A DNA stretch of 64,000 bases from Tubiluchus corallicola. Lineage: Eukaryota; Priapulida; Priapulimorpha; Priapulimorphida; Tubiluchidae. Shown here one piece after another: positions 21,501 through 30,121 of this stretch; the first letter of the stretch is position 1, and every line of letters begins with the position of its first letter. Made by a program: the position numbers and the translations under genes. The stretch is taken from NCBI GenBank assembly GCA_030141605.1, contig JAQGDQ010000119.1, forward strand, positions 1 through 64,000, written 5' to 3'. The notes beneath the pieces are model-generated. The model was not told the origin of the DNA and searched no databases. It was given only the letters and a program-made list of their open reading frames with translations.

Positions 21501-22548
21501 ACCATGTGTAGAAACTGAAACTGCTAAGAGTGCTTCTGAATCAGTTGATCAACCACGTGTAGAAACTGAAACTCCTAAGAGTGCTTCCGAATCAGTTGAG
21601 CAACCATGTGTAGAAACTGAAATTCCTAAGAGTACTTCTGAATTAGTTGATCAACCACGTGTAGAAACTGAAACTCCTAAGAGTGCTTCCGAATCAGTTG
21701 AGCAACCATGTGTAGAAACTGAAATTCCTAAGAGTACTTCTGAATTAGTTGATCAACCACGTGTAGAAACTGAAACTCCTAAGAGTGCTTCCGAATCAGT
21801 TGAGCAACCATGTGTAGAAACTGAAATTCCTAAGAGTACTTCTGAATTAGTTGATCAACCACGTGTAGAAACTGAAACTCCTAAGAGTGCTTCCGAATCA
21901 GTTGAGCAACCATGTGTAGAAACTGAAATTCCTAAGAGTACTTCTGAATTAGTTGATCAACCACGTGTAGAAACTGAAACTCCTAAGAGTGCTTCCGAAT
22001 CAGTTGAGCAACCATGTGTAGAAACTGAAATTCCTAAGAGTACTTCTGAATTAGTTGAGCAACCATGTGTAGAAACTGAAATTCCTAAGAGTACTTCTGA
22101 ATTAGTTGATCAACCACGTGTAGAAACTGAAACTCCTAAGAGTACTTCTGAATCAGTTGATCAACCACATGTAGAAACTGAAACTCCTAAGAGTACTTCT
22201 GAATCAGTTGATCAACCACGTGTAGAAACTGAAACTGATAAGAGTGCTTCCGAATCAGTTGAGCAACCACGTGTAGAAACTGAAGCTGCTAAGAGTGCTT
22301 CTGAATCTGTTGGTCAACCACGTGTAGAAACTGAAGCTGGTAAGGGTGCTTCTAAATCACTGGAGGAACAACAGATAGAGACTGAAACCTCTAAGAGTAC
22401 TTCTGAATCTTGGGTAAACCCTGATTTGGAGACAGACGTCATTCCAAGTGCTTCTGAATCACCAGAGGAACAGCAGGTAGAGACTGAAACCTCTTGTGGT
22501 GCTTCTAAATCACATACTGAGGCGGAAATAACCACAAATAAGGATTAA
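9333..22548 (+). CDS. COG8: COG8, conserved oligomeric Golgi complex subunit 8 (5' exons missing)
   Basis: COG8 is a lobe B subunit of the COG tether, which captures retrograde vesicles at the Golgi. Coding exons are 9333-9504, 9934-10147, 12372-12535, 13647-13846, 15213-15485, 17707-17875 and 20944-22548. All introns are GT-AG and all junction phases agree, giving 931 codons plus stop. Hallmarks of the family in order are [93 protein letters not shown] and the late [18 protein letters not shown] block. About 140 N-terminal residues seen in the family are absent and must lie on exons not found here, probably upstream of the window. The C-terminus is extended by a 17-residue repeat array not known from the family. 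Confidence 0.96.
9505..9933 (+). other. COG8 intron with family B fragment at its 3' end
   Basis: A 429-bp GT-AG intron. Most of the second half is a fragment of family B (9806-9922). That repeat ends about 11 bases before the exon, so at least part of the pyrimidine tract is repeat-derived. Confidence 0.85.
9806..9922 (+). mobile_element. family B fragment next to a COG8 splice acceptor
   Basis: Matches the centre of family B including the AGCAACC / GGTTGCT hairpin and the TTTAACAGGGATTTTCT stretch seen at 6080-6100. The match stops in the pyrimidine-rich run immediately before TTTCACAG at the exon. Confidence 0.85.
9934..10147 (+). CDS. COG8: COG8 exon, [14 protein letters not shown] block
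   Basis: The acceptor is TTATTTCACAG and the donor is C|GTAAGT. It enters in phase 0 and leaves one base of a Pro codon. It encodes [20 protein letters not shown] and [20 protein letters not shown], collinear with COG8 of other animals. An in-frame ATG at 9898 lies in the intron. Confidence 0.96.
10148..12371 (+). other. COG8 intron with family D remnant and short duplications
   Basis: A 2.2-kb intron. It contains a partial family D MITE (10262 to about 10610) and a two-copy imperfect tandem repeat of ~115 bp near 10975-11195 (shared words GTTCCTCCTC and TTTTGCAGAAATC-like). A TG-rich stretch lies near 11540-11625. The remainder is AT-rich and unrecognised. Confidence 0.8.
10262..10610 (+). 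mobile_element. family D TTAA-type MITE, 3'-truncated copy
   Basis: Preceded by TTAA at 10258-10261 and starts AGCAAAACCGGAC. It matches full-length family D copies for about 340 bp, including GTGAAAGAATTATTACCACA and GCCACTAGTT, then diverges. Confidence 0.8.
12372..12535 (+). CDS. COG8: COG8 exon, [14 protein letters not shown] block
   Basis: The acceptor is TTACTTTTAG and the donor is AAG|GTGGGA. The two leading bases complete the Pro codon of the previous exon, giving [12 protein letters not shown]. It then encodes [20 protein letters not shown] and ends at FGWLNQK. It leaves in phase 0. Confidence 0.95.
12536..13646 (+). other. COG8 intron ending in tRNA-like sequence
   Basis: A 1.1-kb intron. 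Near 12680-12770 and 13280-13335 are inverted-type GCGGATTTGCGGATT motifs, probably the ends of a degenerate repeat. The last ~55 bases resemble the D and anticodon arms of a tRNA. Confidence 0.7.
13590..13646 (+). repeat. tRNA-like (SINE head) fragment abutting a COG8 acceptor
   Basis: The word GGTAGCTCAGTGGCTC followed by GTTAGATTATTG matches a tRNA A box and D arm. The following TTTTACTGATTCCAG fits an anticodon arm and forms the splice acceptor itself. No B box follows, because coding sequence begins at 13647. It may be a truncated tRNA-derived SINE or chance similarity. Confidence 0.4.
13647..13846 (+). CDS. COG8: COG8 exon, [11 protein letters not shown] block
   Basis: The acceptor is TACTGATTCCAG and the donor is AAAG|GTGATC. 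It encodes [20 protein letters not shown] then [20 protein letters not shown], followed by [17 protein letters not shown]. It is read in a frame with no long ORF of its own, so a plain ORF scan misses it. Phase in is 0 and two bases are left over. Confidence 0.95.
13916..14520 (+). mobile_element. family B dispersed repeat, copy 3
   Basis: Starts with CAAACCAAAATCGTCCATAA and keeps the hairpin arm GGTTGCT and the GATCCTCATGAAATGGA stretch of the other copies. Same orientation as the copy at 5636-6260. Confidence 0.8.
14580..15175 (+). mobile_element. family D MITE, diverged copy
   Basis: Shares GTGAAAGAATTATTACCACA, GCCACTAGTT and AAATGTACTCTTTTT-like words with other family D copies. Both ends are degraded and TTAA flanks are not clear. 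Confidence 0.7.
15213..15485 (+). CDS. COG8: COG8 exon, [20 protein letters not shown] block
   Basis: The acceptor is TACTTGTAG and the donor is CATAG|GTATGT. It encodes [40 protein letters not shown] and [20 protein letters not shown], matching the COG8 region with FPPLACFLNN in vertebrates. Enters and leaves with split codons that fit its neighbours. Confidence 0.95.
15718..16040 (+). mobile_element. family B dispersed repeat, 3' half (copy 4)
   Basis: Begins inside family B at CCCAGATCTTCGTCAGAAAG and contains the AGCAACC / GGTTGCT hairpin and the GATCCTCATGAAA stretch. Confidence 0.8.
16430..16700. repeat. 31-bp minisatellite with palindromic core, in a COG8 intron
   Basis: About eight copies of AATACTAACCTCACGATACG followed by ATATGTATCAC. 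Each unit contains the imperfect palindrome GATACGATATGTATC. The sequence differs from the 31-bp array at 7665-8268. Confidence 0.9.
17707..17875 (+). CDS. COG8: COG8 exon, [11 protein letters not shown] block
   Basis: The acceptor is TTTTGCTTGCAG and the donor is TTG|GTAAGT. It encodes [40 protein letters not shown] and [16 protein letters not shown], equivalent to the LGIPPTQLSK region of vertebrate COG8. Leaves in phase 0. Confidence 0.95.
18156..18758 (+). mobile_element. family A MITE, full length, TA-flanked (Tc1/mariner or pogo-like)
   Basis: Left end is TA then CAGTAGGGACCACTTAATAG. Right end is ATTAGACTCAC-type in reverse, closing with CTTCTG then TA. The outer ~28 bp of both ends are imperfect inverted repeats sharing TTA-TAGACTCAC. 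TA flanks, CAG ends and no coding capacity indicate a non-autonomous Tc1/mariner-superfamily element. Confidence 0.75.
20225..20885 (-). mobile_element. family B dispersed repeat, inverted copy 5
   Basis: The reverse complement matches the copies at 5636-6260 and 13916-14520, including the CAAACCAAAATCATCTG-type left end and the hairpin (here AGCAACCGCACGAATG ...). It ends about 58 bp before the last COG8 exon. Confidence 0.8.
20944..22548 (+). CDS. COG8: COG8 last exon with C-terminal repeat expansion
   Basis: The acceptor is AATGTTTCAG. The exon starts with [20 protein letters not shown], the conserved end of COG8, and then leaves the family. About 110 acidic, Ser/Thr-rich residues follow, then some 22 copies of a 17-residue unit (consensus [17 protein letters not shown]), then EAEITTNKD and the stop TAA. 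The tail is predicted to be disordered and strongly acidic. Known COG8 proteins end soon after the conserved block, so this ~500-residue extension is unusual. Phase joins exactly to the previous exon. Confidence 0.93.
   Translation, partial: GNIGMLDQDLIAEPLKPFLPSQTDVGITFSTSERGGDSGEETKISPLKRLSESAEVVLTEKTMEETATDTGSKILKNSTKFDIEETKLSKESVLSGVDCTTSTTEFKDKRIEAVDNNDKIIAVADTLLDGGESLPNHLETDITVNASESVEQPCVETEIDKNASESVDQPRVETETDKNASESDEQPCVETETAKSASESVDQPRVETETPKSASESVEQPCVETEIPKSTSELVDQPRVETETPKSASESVEQPCVETEIPKSTSELVDQPRVETETPKSASESVEQPCVETEIPKSTSELVDQPRVETETPKSASESVEQPCVETEIPKSTSELVDQPRVETETPKSASESVEQPCVETEIPKSTSELVEQPCVETEIPKSTSELVDQPRVETETPKSTSESVDQPHVETETPKSTSESVDQPRVETETDKSASESVEQPRVETEAAKSASESVGQPRVETEAGKGASKSLEEQQIETETSKSTSESWVNPDLETDVIPSASESPEEQQVETETSCGASKSHTEAEITTNKD
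21373..22545 (+). repeat. 51-bp coding VNTR with 102-bp higher-order unit
   Basis: Twenty-two 51-bp units and a partial one lie in frame with COG8. The central region (about 21577-22040) is made of near-identical 102-bp dimers alternating [17 protein letters not shown] and [17 protein letters not shown]. Edge units are diverged. This homogenised centre with older edges is the pattern of recent unequal exchange. Confidence 0.97.
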
Positions 22549-22587
22549 AAAGATTATAATTGATTTTGAATCAAAGGAGAACAACAT

Positions 22588-22700
22588 CAATGTAATTGCT
22601 TCTGAGACAGTGGCACATACTCGCATAGAAAATAAAGTCACTTCATGTATTTCCAGTTTTTTGAAGCATCAACAAGTAGAGACAAGTGTGTGCTTCCCTT
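22588..22700 (+). repeat. decayed VNTR units beyond the COG8 stop
   Basis: After the stop, in another frame, the sequence reads like two further units (NVIASETVAHTRIENK and LKHQQVETSVC). Bases such as GCTTCTGAGACAGT parallel GCTTCTGAATCAGT in the array. The ancestral array probably continued here before a frame shift introduced the present stop. Confidence 0.65.
22631..22636 (+). terminator. candidate COG8 polyadenylation signal
   Basis: AATAAA lies 83 bp after the COG8 stop. Further AATAAA words occur near 22989 and 23208. Which is used cannot be told from sequence. Confidence 0.4.
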
Positions 22701-22884
22701 TTATTGGACAACCGAAAATGAGAACCAGGGATACCAGAGGTGGCTCTATAGTAGCTAGACCAATCTGAGACAAGTGATGAACCATAGGTGTTTCAGGTGA
22801 ATTCATTAATATGTGATATTGGCTGATATATTTAAAAAATGTAATCAACTTTGAAGATGTTTGCTCATTTGTAAATTATAGACT

Positions 22885-23222
22885 AAGAAGCCATAATGAT
22901 GAAAGCCTTACGAACGTGCGTAATGTCTAACTGGTTTACATGAGATAGTGGGAAAAGTATTTACGTGCACTGTGTGCGCAAGTTGGCAATAAATTTTGTT
23001 TGTCCCATACATTGCTTGTTCATCTGTTTTTTTTATTTGATGTGATTGTACGACGAGTATGGAGAAAAATGATATATATATATATATATATTGTTATCAT
23101 TAAAAACCACATTGATGGAAGCCTTATCAACATAGGAATGTCCACCGACTTTATTACATGATGATAAACCATGTAAGCTTATTGAGTGCACAAGTTAATA
23201 ATAAATTTTGTTAGCTACGCTA
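22885..23222. repeat. two-copy ~190-bp tandem duplication carrying poly(A) signals
   Basis: The stretch 22885-23010 (GATGAAAGCCTTACGAAC ... AATAAATTTTGTT) recurs, diverged, at 23095-23222 (GATGGAAGCCTTATCAAC ... AATAAATTTTGTT). A (TA)n run at about 23071-23092 lies between them. Confidence 0.75.
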
Positions 23223-24799
23223 TTTTATAATTGTTGACTTGCTTCCAAGCATCTAAAAAAAATAAAAATTGAGCTGAACCTGCAAAGATGTTGCTGAAAA
23301 GAACTACTTGAAACTTGAAGCGGAACTTCAGAGCCAAAGGATCTTTATCTTTAACACTTTGTTATAGATAACACTGTTAAAGACAGTATAATAATATTAT
23401 ATGTAAGATTATAATTATATCTATGACAGTAATTATCTTAGTACATATCATTGAACCTGTCGTATCTGTGTTTGACAACATTTACTATCAGTATCATTGG
23501 AGTGCGAACTGATTATTAATAAGTTAACTTCAGTAACTGAAGAATTTTGAGATTTCTTCCGCCAGAAATTAGCAATTACGTTATTTTAAACTTAAAGGAA
23601 ATTAATAATTTGCTCAATCTTTTTTAAAATCAAGGTTTTGACAGCCCTGCTCAGCAGTGGCGGGTATTACACTTAAAGCTTTCTGCTTATACTATGAGAA
23701 ACCTTGTTGTGACATCGTGTACCACGTTGCTGTTCATTGTCAAGAAGACACTTCAAGCAAAGTGGCTAACTGGACAGTGGACAAAAGAAACAAGAAATAC
23801 CTTGTAATTTTGATTATTTTTTATTTCTCTGGTAGAAATCGTGCTGGTACAAGCCACAAACAATATACAGCTATAAACAACTTGTGCATCTTTATGGGAT
23901 TGAAAGTACCCTTTTTAGACACCTAGTTCGCTGTGTAAATGTGACTGGTCGCGAATAAAGAGCAGAATCAATTAGCTATCGAAAAATTGCAGCAATAAAT
24001 GCGTTGATGTCGTGTATTGCTGGATCAGATGACCAGTAAAATGTGTAAAAACGAATAATATTTATAGGCATTGCAGTCAAAATATAATTTTGCCCGTACA
24101 GTAAAATCCACTACTGCTACTACATTCATAAAACAATGGCAGTGTCTGTTATTTAGAAACTTTTATTCATTTGTCAAATCGTCGGTGTGGGTGGCAAGAT
24201 TTTATTTCCTGCAATTCCCGGTCACCACCGCTTCACATATAGCCTACATGATGTACGTATTCATCTTTAATTTTAATGGCACTGTTGAATGTTTAACCTT
24301 TTCATTTTATTTTACATTGCGTGGTAACTGCACTGTTAGAACATTTTTATTACTAACATTAACAATCAGGGCCAAGTTTTCGTTATATTTTCCCAGTGTC
24401 TAAAGAGATTCTTGCCGTGTCAATTTACGAGAATCAGGAGAATCGAGGTCTAAATTGCATAGTTCCAGTATGATGAATAATAATAATTGAAACAGCCAAG
24501 GTTGAATTTCAGTTTAAAATGAAAAGAAGTAATCTCTATCAGTACCAAAATCTTTTTCAGAATGTAAGTAAATAATTTATTTGTCTGTAAATGTTACAAA
24601 ATAAACAAAAGCAAAAAACTAAAGTAATGATGGAAAATAGATGGGGTGGCGAAAAAACCAAGGGTCACCAAGTCAACCACCCTATCCAAATTGAAGAAAA
24701 TTATGTGACCTGTCAAGTAAGGTATGCACAAATGAAAATAATCAGCAACTTAACAAAAAAATGAGGTAAAAAATTCCAATGAGTTTAAATTTAAAGTCA
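23223..24799. other. COG8-AARS2 intergenic sequence, nothing recognised
   Basis: AT-rich DNA. A frame at 23657-23926 lacks any recognisable domain. I see no RNA gene or element boundary. Confidence 0.5.
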
Positions 24800-24812
24800 A
24801 AGTAAAGTAAAG

Positions 24813-25110
24813 TAGCCAGTCAAAGTTATTGTTCCGTCTCTAACATCAGAAAAGTAACCAGTCAAAGTTACTGTTCCTTTTCTAATATCAGAAAAGTAAC
24901 CAGTCAAAGTTACTGTTCCTTCTCTAACATCAGAAAAGTAACGAGTCAAAGTTACTGTTCCTTCTCTAACATCAGAAAAGTAACCAGTCAAAGTTACTGT
25001 TCCTTCTCTAATATCAGAAAAGTAACCAGTCAAAGTGACTGTTCCTTCTCTAACATCAGAAAAGTAACCAGTCAAAGTTACTGTTCCTTCTCTAACATCA
25101 GAAAAGTAAC
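24813..25110. repeat. 42-bp minisatellite
   Basis: Seven copies of a 42-bp unit (GTAACCAGTCAAAGTTACTG then TTCCTTCTCTAACATCAGAA and AA). The period is a multiple of three, so the minus strand stays open and reads TGYFSDVREGTVTL repeatedly. I treat it as non-coding. Confidence 0.93.
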
Positions 25111-25264
25111 TAGTTGTAGTTCATTAAAAATAGCTGTTACATGAAGTTATCATATCTGCTGTGGGCATGAGACCAGCAAACTTCATGCTAGAACGAAGTC
25201 ATGCTGCTCACTTGCATGGCAGAAACTTCTGTATAACAACAGCTGACTGTACCGTACTGGAAGA

Positions 25265-25500
25265 TAAATACAATATTTATACGCAGGGGCTATAGCCTAG
25301 CGAACCAAAGTTTGAGGGCGTCACATTTTAGAAAAAATTCTTAATCTCCTCAGAAGATGTGTATACTTTCATATTCATGTAAAAGGCCCATTTTGTAGCA
25401 CACCACAGGGAATTACTGAGAGCAGCTTTTATATAAGTGCCGCATAATGAACAGGAGTAAGGTGCTACAGAACAAGCAGTTGCACGGCCTGTTTGAATAT
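25265..25500 (+). repeat. family G dispersed repeat, copy 1
   Basis: The sequence with AAAGTTTGAGGGCGTCACAT and GTGTATACTTTCATATTCAT recurs in inverted orientation at about 37905-38130. Non-coding; class unknown. Confidence 0.7.
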
Positions 25501-25976
25501 AAGTGCATTTCAAATACATGTAATTAATAATAACTATGTAGAAACTAGGTTAATACACCACAAGCCATTGCTTAATCTGCTTATTACATAAGCAACCATA
25601 GATGCACAATAGAGATGACAGAACTCTCAGCCTAGGGCATTGTAAAGTCTTGATACGCCCCTGTTGATACGATGTGCAAGTAATAAACTTTTTGGTTTGT
25701 TTCTAGACAAATGTTTCCATTAGAAGTCACAACAAAAAAGAAACCTTTACAGTTATTTCTAAAAAATTCTAAGTTGTTTCCGTTCCAGTTCTACAATTTT
25801 GGAACTAACTACATTCGTAATGTGTTACTCCCACACTGTTTATATCTAAAGGTTCTTAGTTAACTTAATTCTTCATTTACTGATTCATTTTAGCTGATTA
25901 TGTCTTCAATTTATTTCATTTTAGTTTTCATTAGCACTGAGCAGCTTGGTCCTAGCAATCAAGCACTGTGAAAGAA

Positions 25977-26322
25977 ATGATGGCACCGGTGCTGACATCT
26001 ACACGCACAAAACATAATCTATGGAAGCTTCTTCTCATACTGGTATCAAAGCGTACAGTTTATGCCAATCGCGTAATCCGGTGTCAGTCAAATCAGTGGA
26101 CCTCACAAAGCGTACGTCGCACGTTTATCGATTACTTCGTCAACGAGTGCAAACATGTCTTCGTCCCATCAGCTTCCGTCGTACCCCATGATGATCCTAG
26201 TCTCACTTTCGTCAATGCAGGCATGAACCAGTTTAAGAGCATCTTCCAAGGAACGACTGAGACGGATGGTCATTTTAACTATAAGCGTGTTTGTAACAGC
26301 CAGAAATGCATCAGAACTGGAG
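25977..26322 (+). CDS. AARS2: AARS2 exon 1 with targeting presequence
   Basis: Two ATGs are adjacent at 25977 and 25980; the first is chosen, and the open frame before it has no ATG. It encodes the Lys/Arg-rich presequence and the start of the catalytic core (FIDYFVNECKHVFVPSASVV, FVNAGMNQFKSIFQGT). The donor is GGAG|GTGAGA. One base of a Gly codon is carried over. Confidence 0.93.
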
Positions 26323-26639
26323 GTGAGAGTAGTTGAAGACTGGTTATATTGTTGCTTGTTCTGTGACTTCTGTGTGTTTACGAAAGACAGGACAGAAATA
26401 AAAGTAATAAAAATTTATGCAAGTTCAATTGTACATCACCAGTTCCATTTGTGTCCTATGCAAATTCCATTGTACAGTAAGTCCTCGCACGACTCCCAAT
26501 TTAGCGACATTTTGTTTTAACGATGCTGACCATTTGACATCTTTTTTCATTTAATGACGCACGTTTCGTGTAAAGGATGTTTTTTTTACTTTGGTGAAAG
26601 TTATTTTTATTTTAAATTAAGTAAGTTAAAGAGAGAGGG

Positions 26640-26671
<32 letters not shown>

Positions 26672-29600
26672 CAGACAAGTGTAAGAAAAGTGAAGAGAAA
26701 AAGAAAGGCAGTGAAAGAGAGGAAAAGACAGAAAGGAAGAATGGAAAAAATTGCAAGAAAAAAGAAGAAAAGAAAATTGATGAAGATTCAGTATAAATTT
26801 TGTTTTCTTTCTTAAAGAATTCCATCACTATCTTTTTATGGTCATAAACGTCGTTATCAATATGACGTCATAGCGGTTGCTGTTTTTATCATTTGTTCTT
26901 TTCATCAATTCAGCTAGTAGCTTACCGTAATAACAACTACAATTAGAGAATTACAACAAATTACAAGAACAAGATTATAATTGAATTACAAAACTTCCGA
27001 GTCATCCATCACTAACGAGAATAACTGGTGGATCGTGGAACATGTAGATTTAGTCACTAATATCAGATCTGATACTCGTCGAAACAAACGTCTAAACTGG
27101 TTAAACTGAACACAGTAAGTCCTCACTTAACGACGCTAATGGGTTCCAACAAAGTGCGTTGTTAAAACGAAACTTCGCTAAATGGGGAGTAGTTAAGCGA
27201 TGACTTACTGTAGTTTATAAGATGGCTTTGTCAAGTAGGAGAGCATTACAAAACAGAACTGTTGATCTAACTTTCATAATATTTCTGGTTGCAGCTCTGA
27301 TCTATCGAGCTTGCAATAAATTTGATATAATTTCGTCTAAGTACATTTGTGCAGGTTGAACATTATTAGAGCAGTGAAAAACATCAGAGTGAGGTCAAAA
27401 TGTCATGCGTTTTAACTTTTAGTTTGATTTTAACTTTAAAAAACTGCAAGTAAGTGTGTTAACAAGTCAAGTTTTTATGCAATATTTAAAATGTTTTCTT
27501 TACCACTAGGTAAGCACAATGATCTGGATCATGTCGGCCATGACACATACCATCACACCTTTTTTGAAATGCTAGGCAACTGGTCCTTCGGTGATTACTT
27601 CAAGAAAGAGGCATGTGCCATGGCTTGGAACCTGTTGACAAATGTATACGGTATTCCGCGTGACAGACTGTACATCACTTACTTTGCCGGAGACGCTAAA
27701 CAGCAACTGGAAGAAGACGTGGAATGCAAGCACATCTGGTTAGAATTAGGCGTGCCAAAAGACCGGATTCTCCCATTTGGAGTGGCGGATAACTTTTGGG
27801 AGATGGGAAATGTAGGACCGTGTGGTCCGTGCACTGAGATTCATTACAATCACACCAATGAAAATGTAATAAACAGAATTAACAAAGATGATCCGAACGT
27901 GATTGAACTTTGGAATTTGGTTTTTATGACTCATGAAAGGCAGTGTGAGGGCAGTCTGAAACGTCTGCCTCGGCAGCATGTTGACACGGGAATGGGGCTA
28001 GAGAGACTAGCCGCCATCTTGTTAGGTAAATCGTCAAATTATGACTCTGATTTGTTTACGCCTCTCTTCTCTGCCATTCAGGAAGGCTCAAAATGCCCTC
28101 CTTACATGGGACGGTTTGGTAATGCCGATACTACTGGGATTGATACTGCTTATAGAACACTGGCGGATCATGCGCGGATGGCTGTCGTGGCAATAAGCGA
28201 TGGCGTTCGCCCCTATCATGGCGGTGGTGCTCCCGGAATGCTTCGCAAAATCATGCGTCGTGCATTCATGATATCTATGCTGTATTTCGGAGGTAATCGG
28301 GGGTTCTTGGCTAGCCTTTTTCCGGTAGTTGAGCAGAGTCTAGGAGACGCTTTCCCGGAAATTACTGCTCAATCGGATCTGATAAAAGACGTGATAAACG
28401 AGGAAGAGAGTAAGTTTTCTGACGTGTTTGATAAAGGTCAGAAGCAATTTGCAAAAATTGCAAGTAAACTCAATGCTAGAAGCAGCTTTGAGCTCTCTGG
28501 GCACCACGCCTTTGAGCTGAACCACGATTTTGGGCTTTCAAAAGAGATGATCATGTACTTTGCTCGGTGTCACGGTTTGAGTGTTAACATGAATGAGTTT
28601 GAGAACCTCTTAGAGCGGTCAGAAAATGTCCCTAGTACACGAGAAAGGCTTATTAATCAAATGAGGAATATGAATATTCCAAGCACCATCGACGACCATA
28701 AATATGATTATACTTGTGATTGTGGCACATATAACTTTCCAACAATCACCAGTGAAATAATGGCGATCGTGGCGGACGATTGTTTAGTAGATTCTGTGAG
28801 AACAGGAAGTGAATGCGCTCTCATTTGTGATCGTACAAATTTTTATTCAGAATCTGGCGGACAGGCGAACGATATCGGTGTGATAAAATCGGATTCGTTT
28901 TCGTTCAGCGTCAATGCCGTAGAAATTGATGCCGGTTACGTGTTTCACAAAGGAACAGTTCTTTCAGGTGAAACTTGTGTTCATGATAAGGCGTCGCTGA
29001 GCATTAACGAGGCCGTTAGACTGAATCACATGAAAAATCACACGGCTGCACATCTACTGCTGTATGGCCTGAAAAGGGTGCTAGGTGGCAGGATTACGCA
29101 GGAAGGTTCACAGATTTCCGAAGATAAAATTCGCTTGGACGTCGTCTCTGAGAATAATCTCTCCGTCGAACATGTAGAACAGACAGACTTATTAGTTAAT
29201 CGGCTGATTTCGGACGGTCTTCCAGTTTATCGCAATCAAGTAAATCTGTCAGCAGCATTGCAGATACCAAATCTTGTGACTTTACCTAGACAGAATTACC
29301 CCACAGATGTGACTGTTGTGTCTATTGGTGAGACCCCAAGTGAAATTGATGCCGAATCTGATTGCTCTGCTGAATTGTGCTGTGGAACGCACGTGTCAAA
29401 CACATCTCATTTGGGTCGGGTCACTATCGTCCGCATGCGCACCGAAGCTAAGGGCGTTAAACGAATTATAGCAGTTACTGGCAAACATGCCAAGGAAACA
29501 TTGCAGAACTTACACAAGCTAGAAGCAGATATAGACAATTGTGCAGCCATTATGAATACTAGTAATTTTGTTAACTGTGCAAACACATTACAAACCATTA

Positions 29601-30121
29601 ACAGAGAAATAAATCGGTTACTTCTGCCGGCATGTAAGATTCCTTTTCTGTTACAAAAAGCTGGTGACCTTAAGCGCGGATTAAAGTCAATAGAACGCCA
29701 GTACTGGAACGAAATATTAGCGTTCGCAATAGAAGAAATGGCGGCTGTGATAGAAAGTACTGTAGACCCGTATGTAATACATAAACTGTCTTGTAATATG
29801 AACAAAGTTGTATTGAATGATCTTACAAACACGTGGAGAGAAAAGCCTCTACTCGCTTACGGTTATAACGAAATTGGTAAGGTGGTTTTTGGTGCGTGTG
29901 CCGTGCCTGAGCATTTTGTGAACTCAGAAGTTGGCGCTAGAAAGTGGCTGGAGTCAATGGCCGAAGGCCTGGCGATTAGGACGCAGGCTTGGACAAGCAC
30001 GGACACTGGACAGACCGTGGATGAAACTATGCTTTACTGTTTTGAAACAAGAAGAATAGACGAAGTTGAAAGAGGCATGAATGCGGCTGTACAATTTGCT
30101 AGAAAACATTTTGTTGGCTAA
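25977..30121 (+). CDS. AARS2: AARS2, mitochondrial alanyl-tRNA synthetase
   Basis: The enzyme charges mitochondrial tRNA-Ala with alanine and edits mischarged Ser/Gly. Exons 25977-26322 and 27510-30121 join at a Gly codon (CIRTGG-KHNDLDHVG) to give 985 residues, essentially the length of animal AARS2. The first ~50 residues are basic and nearly free of acids (SKRTVYANRVIRCQ), as in a mitochondrial presequence. Class II catalytic motifs are present: VNAGMNQFK, TFFEMLGNWSFGDYFKKEA, FWEMGNVGPCGPCTEIHYN and GMGLERLAAIL (about residue 276). The editing domain has HTAAH (626-630) and CCGTH (739-743), the zinc-binding His/Cys set. A C-Ala-like tail follows. The frame is intact. It lies 3.4 kb downstream of COG8 on the same strand. 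Confidence 0.97.
26475..27210 (+). mobile_element. family E pogo/Tigger-like element, copy in AARS2 intron
   Basis: Left end TA then CAGTAAGTCCTCGCACGACT; right end GATGACTTACTG then TA. These form terminal inverted repeats. Words such as GTTTTAACGA and TTTAATGACG recur throughout. A nested or internal 98-bp palindromic unit at 27113-27210 has both ends of the same type. No transposase frame. Confidence 0.75.
26635..26800. repeat. (GA)n and purine-rich tract
   Basis: GAGAGAG run at 26640-26666 followed by AAG/GAAA-rich sequence. The apparent Lys/Glu-rich frame here is a product of composition. Confidence 0.9.
27510..30121 (+). CDS. AARS2: AARS2 exon 2 (single 2.6-kb exon)
   Basis: The acceptor is TACCACTAG directly before GT AAG CAC (completing Gly, then KHNDLD). 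All of the remaining catalytic domain, the editing domain and the C-Ala-like tail are in one uninterrupted exon ending at TAA. In vertebrates the same region is split by many introns. No frame shift or stop is present. Confidence 0.96.

Larger units (their letters stand above)
26323..27509 (+). other. AARS2 intron 1, mostly family E element
   Basis: A GT-AG intron of 1187 bp (GTGAGA ... TACCACTAG). From about 26345 it matches sequence downstream of the gene at 30395-31228, and it includes the TA-flanked element 26475-27210 with a (GA)n tract. The last 300 bp are unique and AT-rich. Confidence 0.85.

Noticed and set aside
26554-26796. Lys/Glu-rich frame in the AARS2 intron
   Set aside because: It is produced by a (GA)n and purine-rich tract within a repeat.
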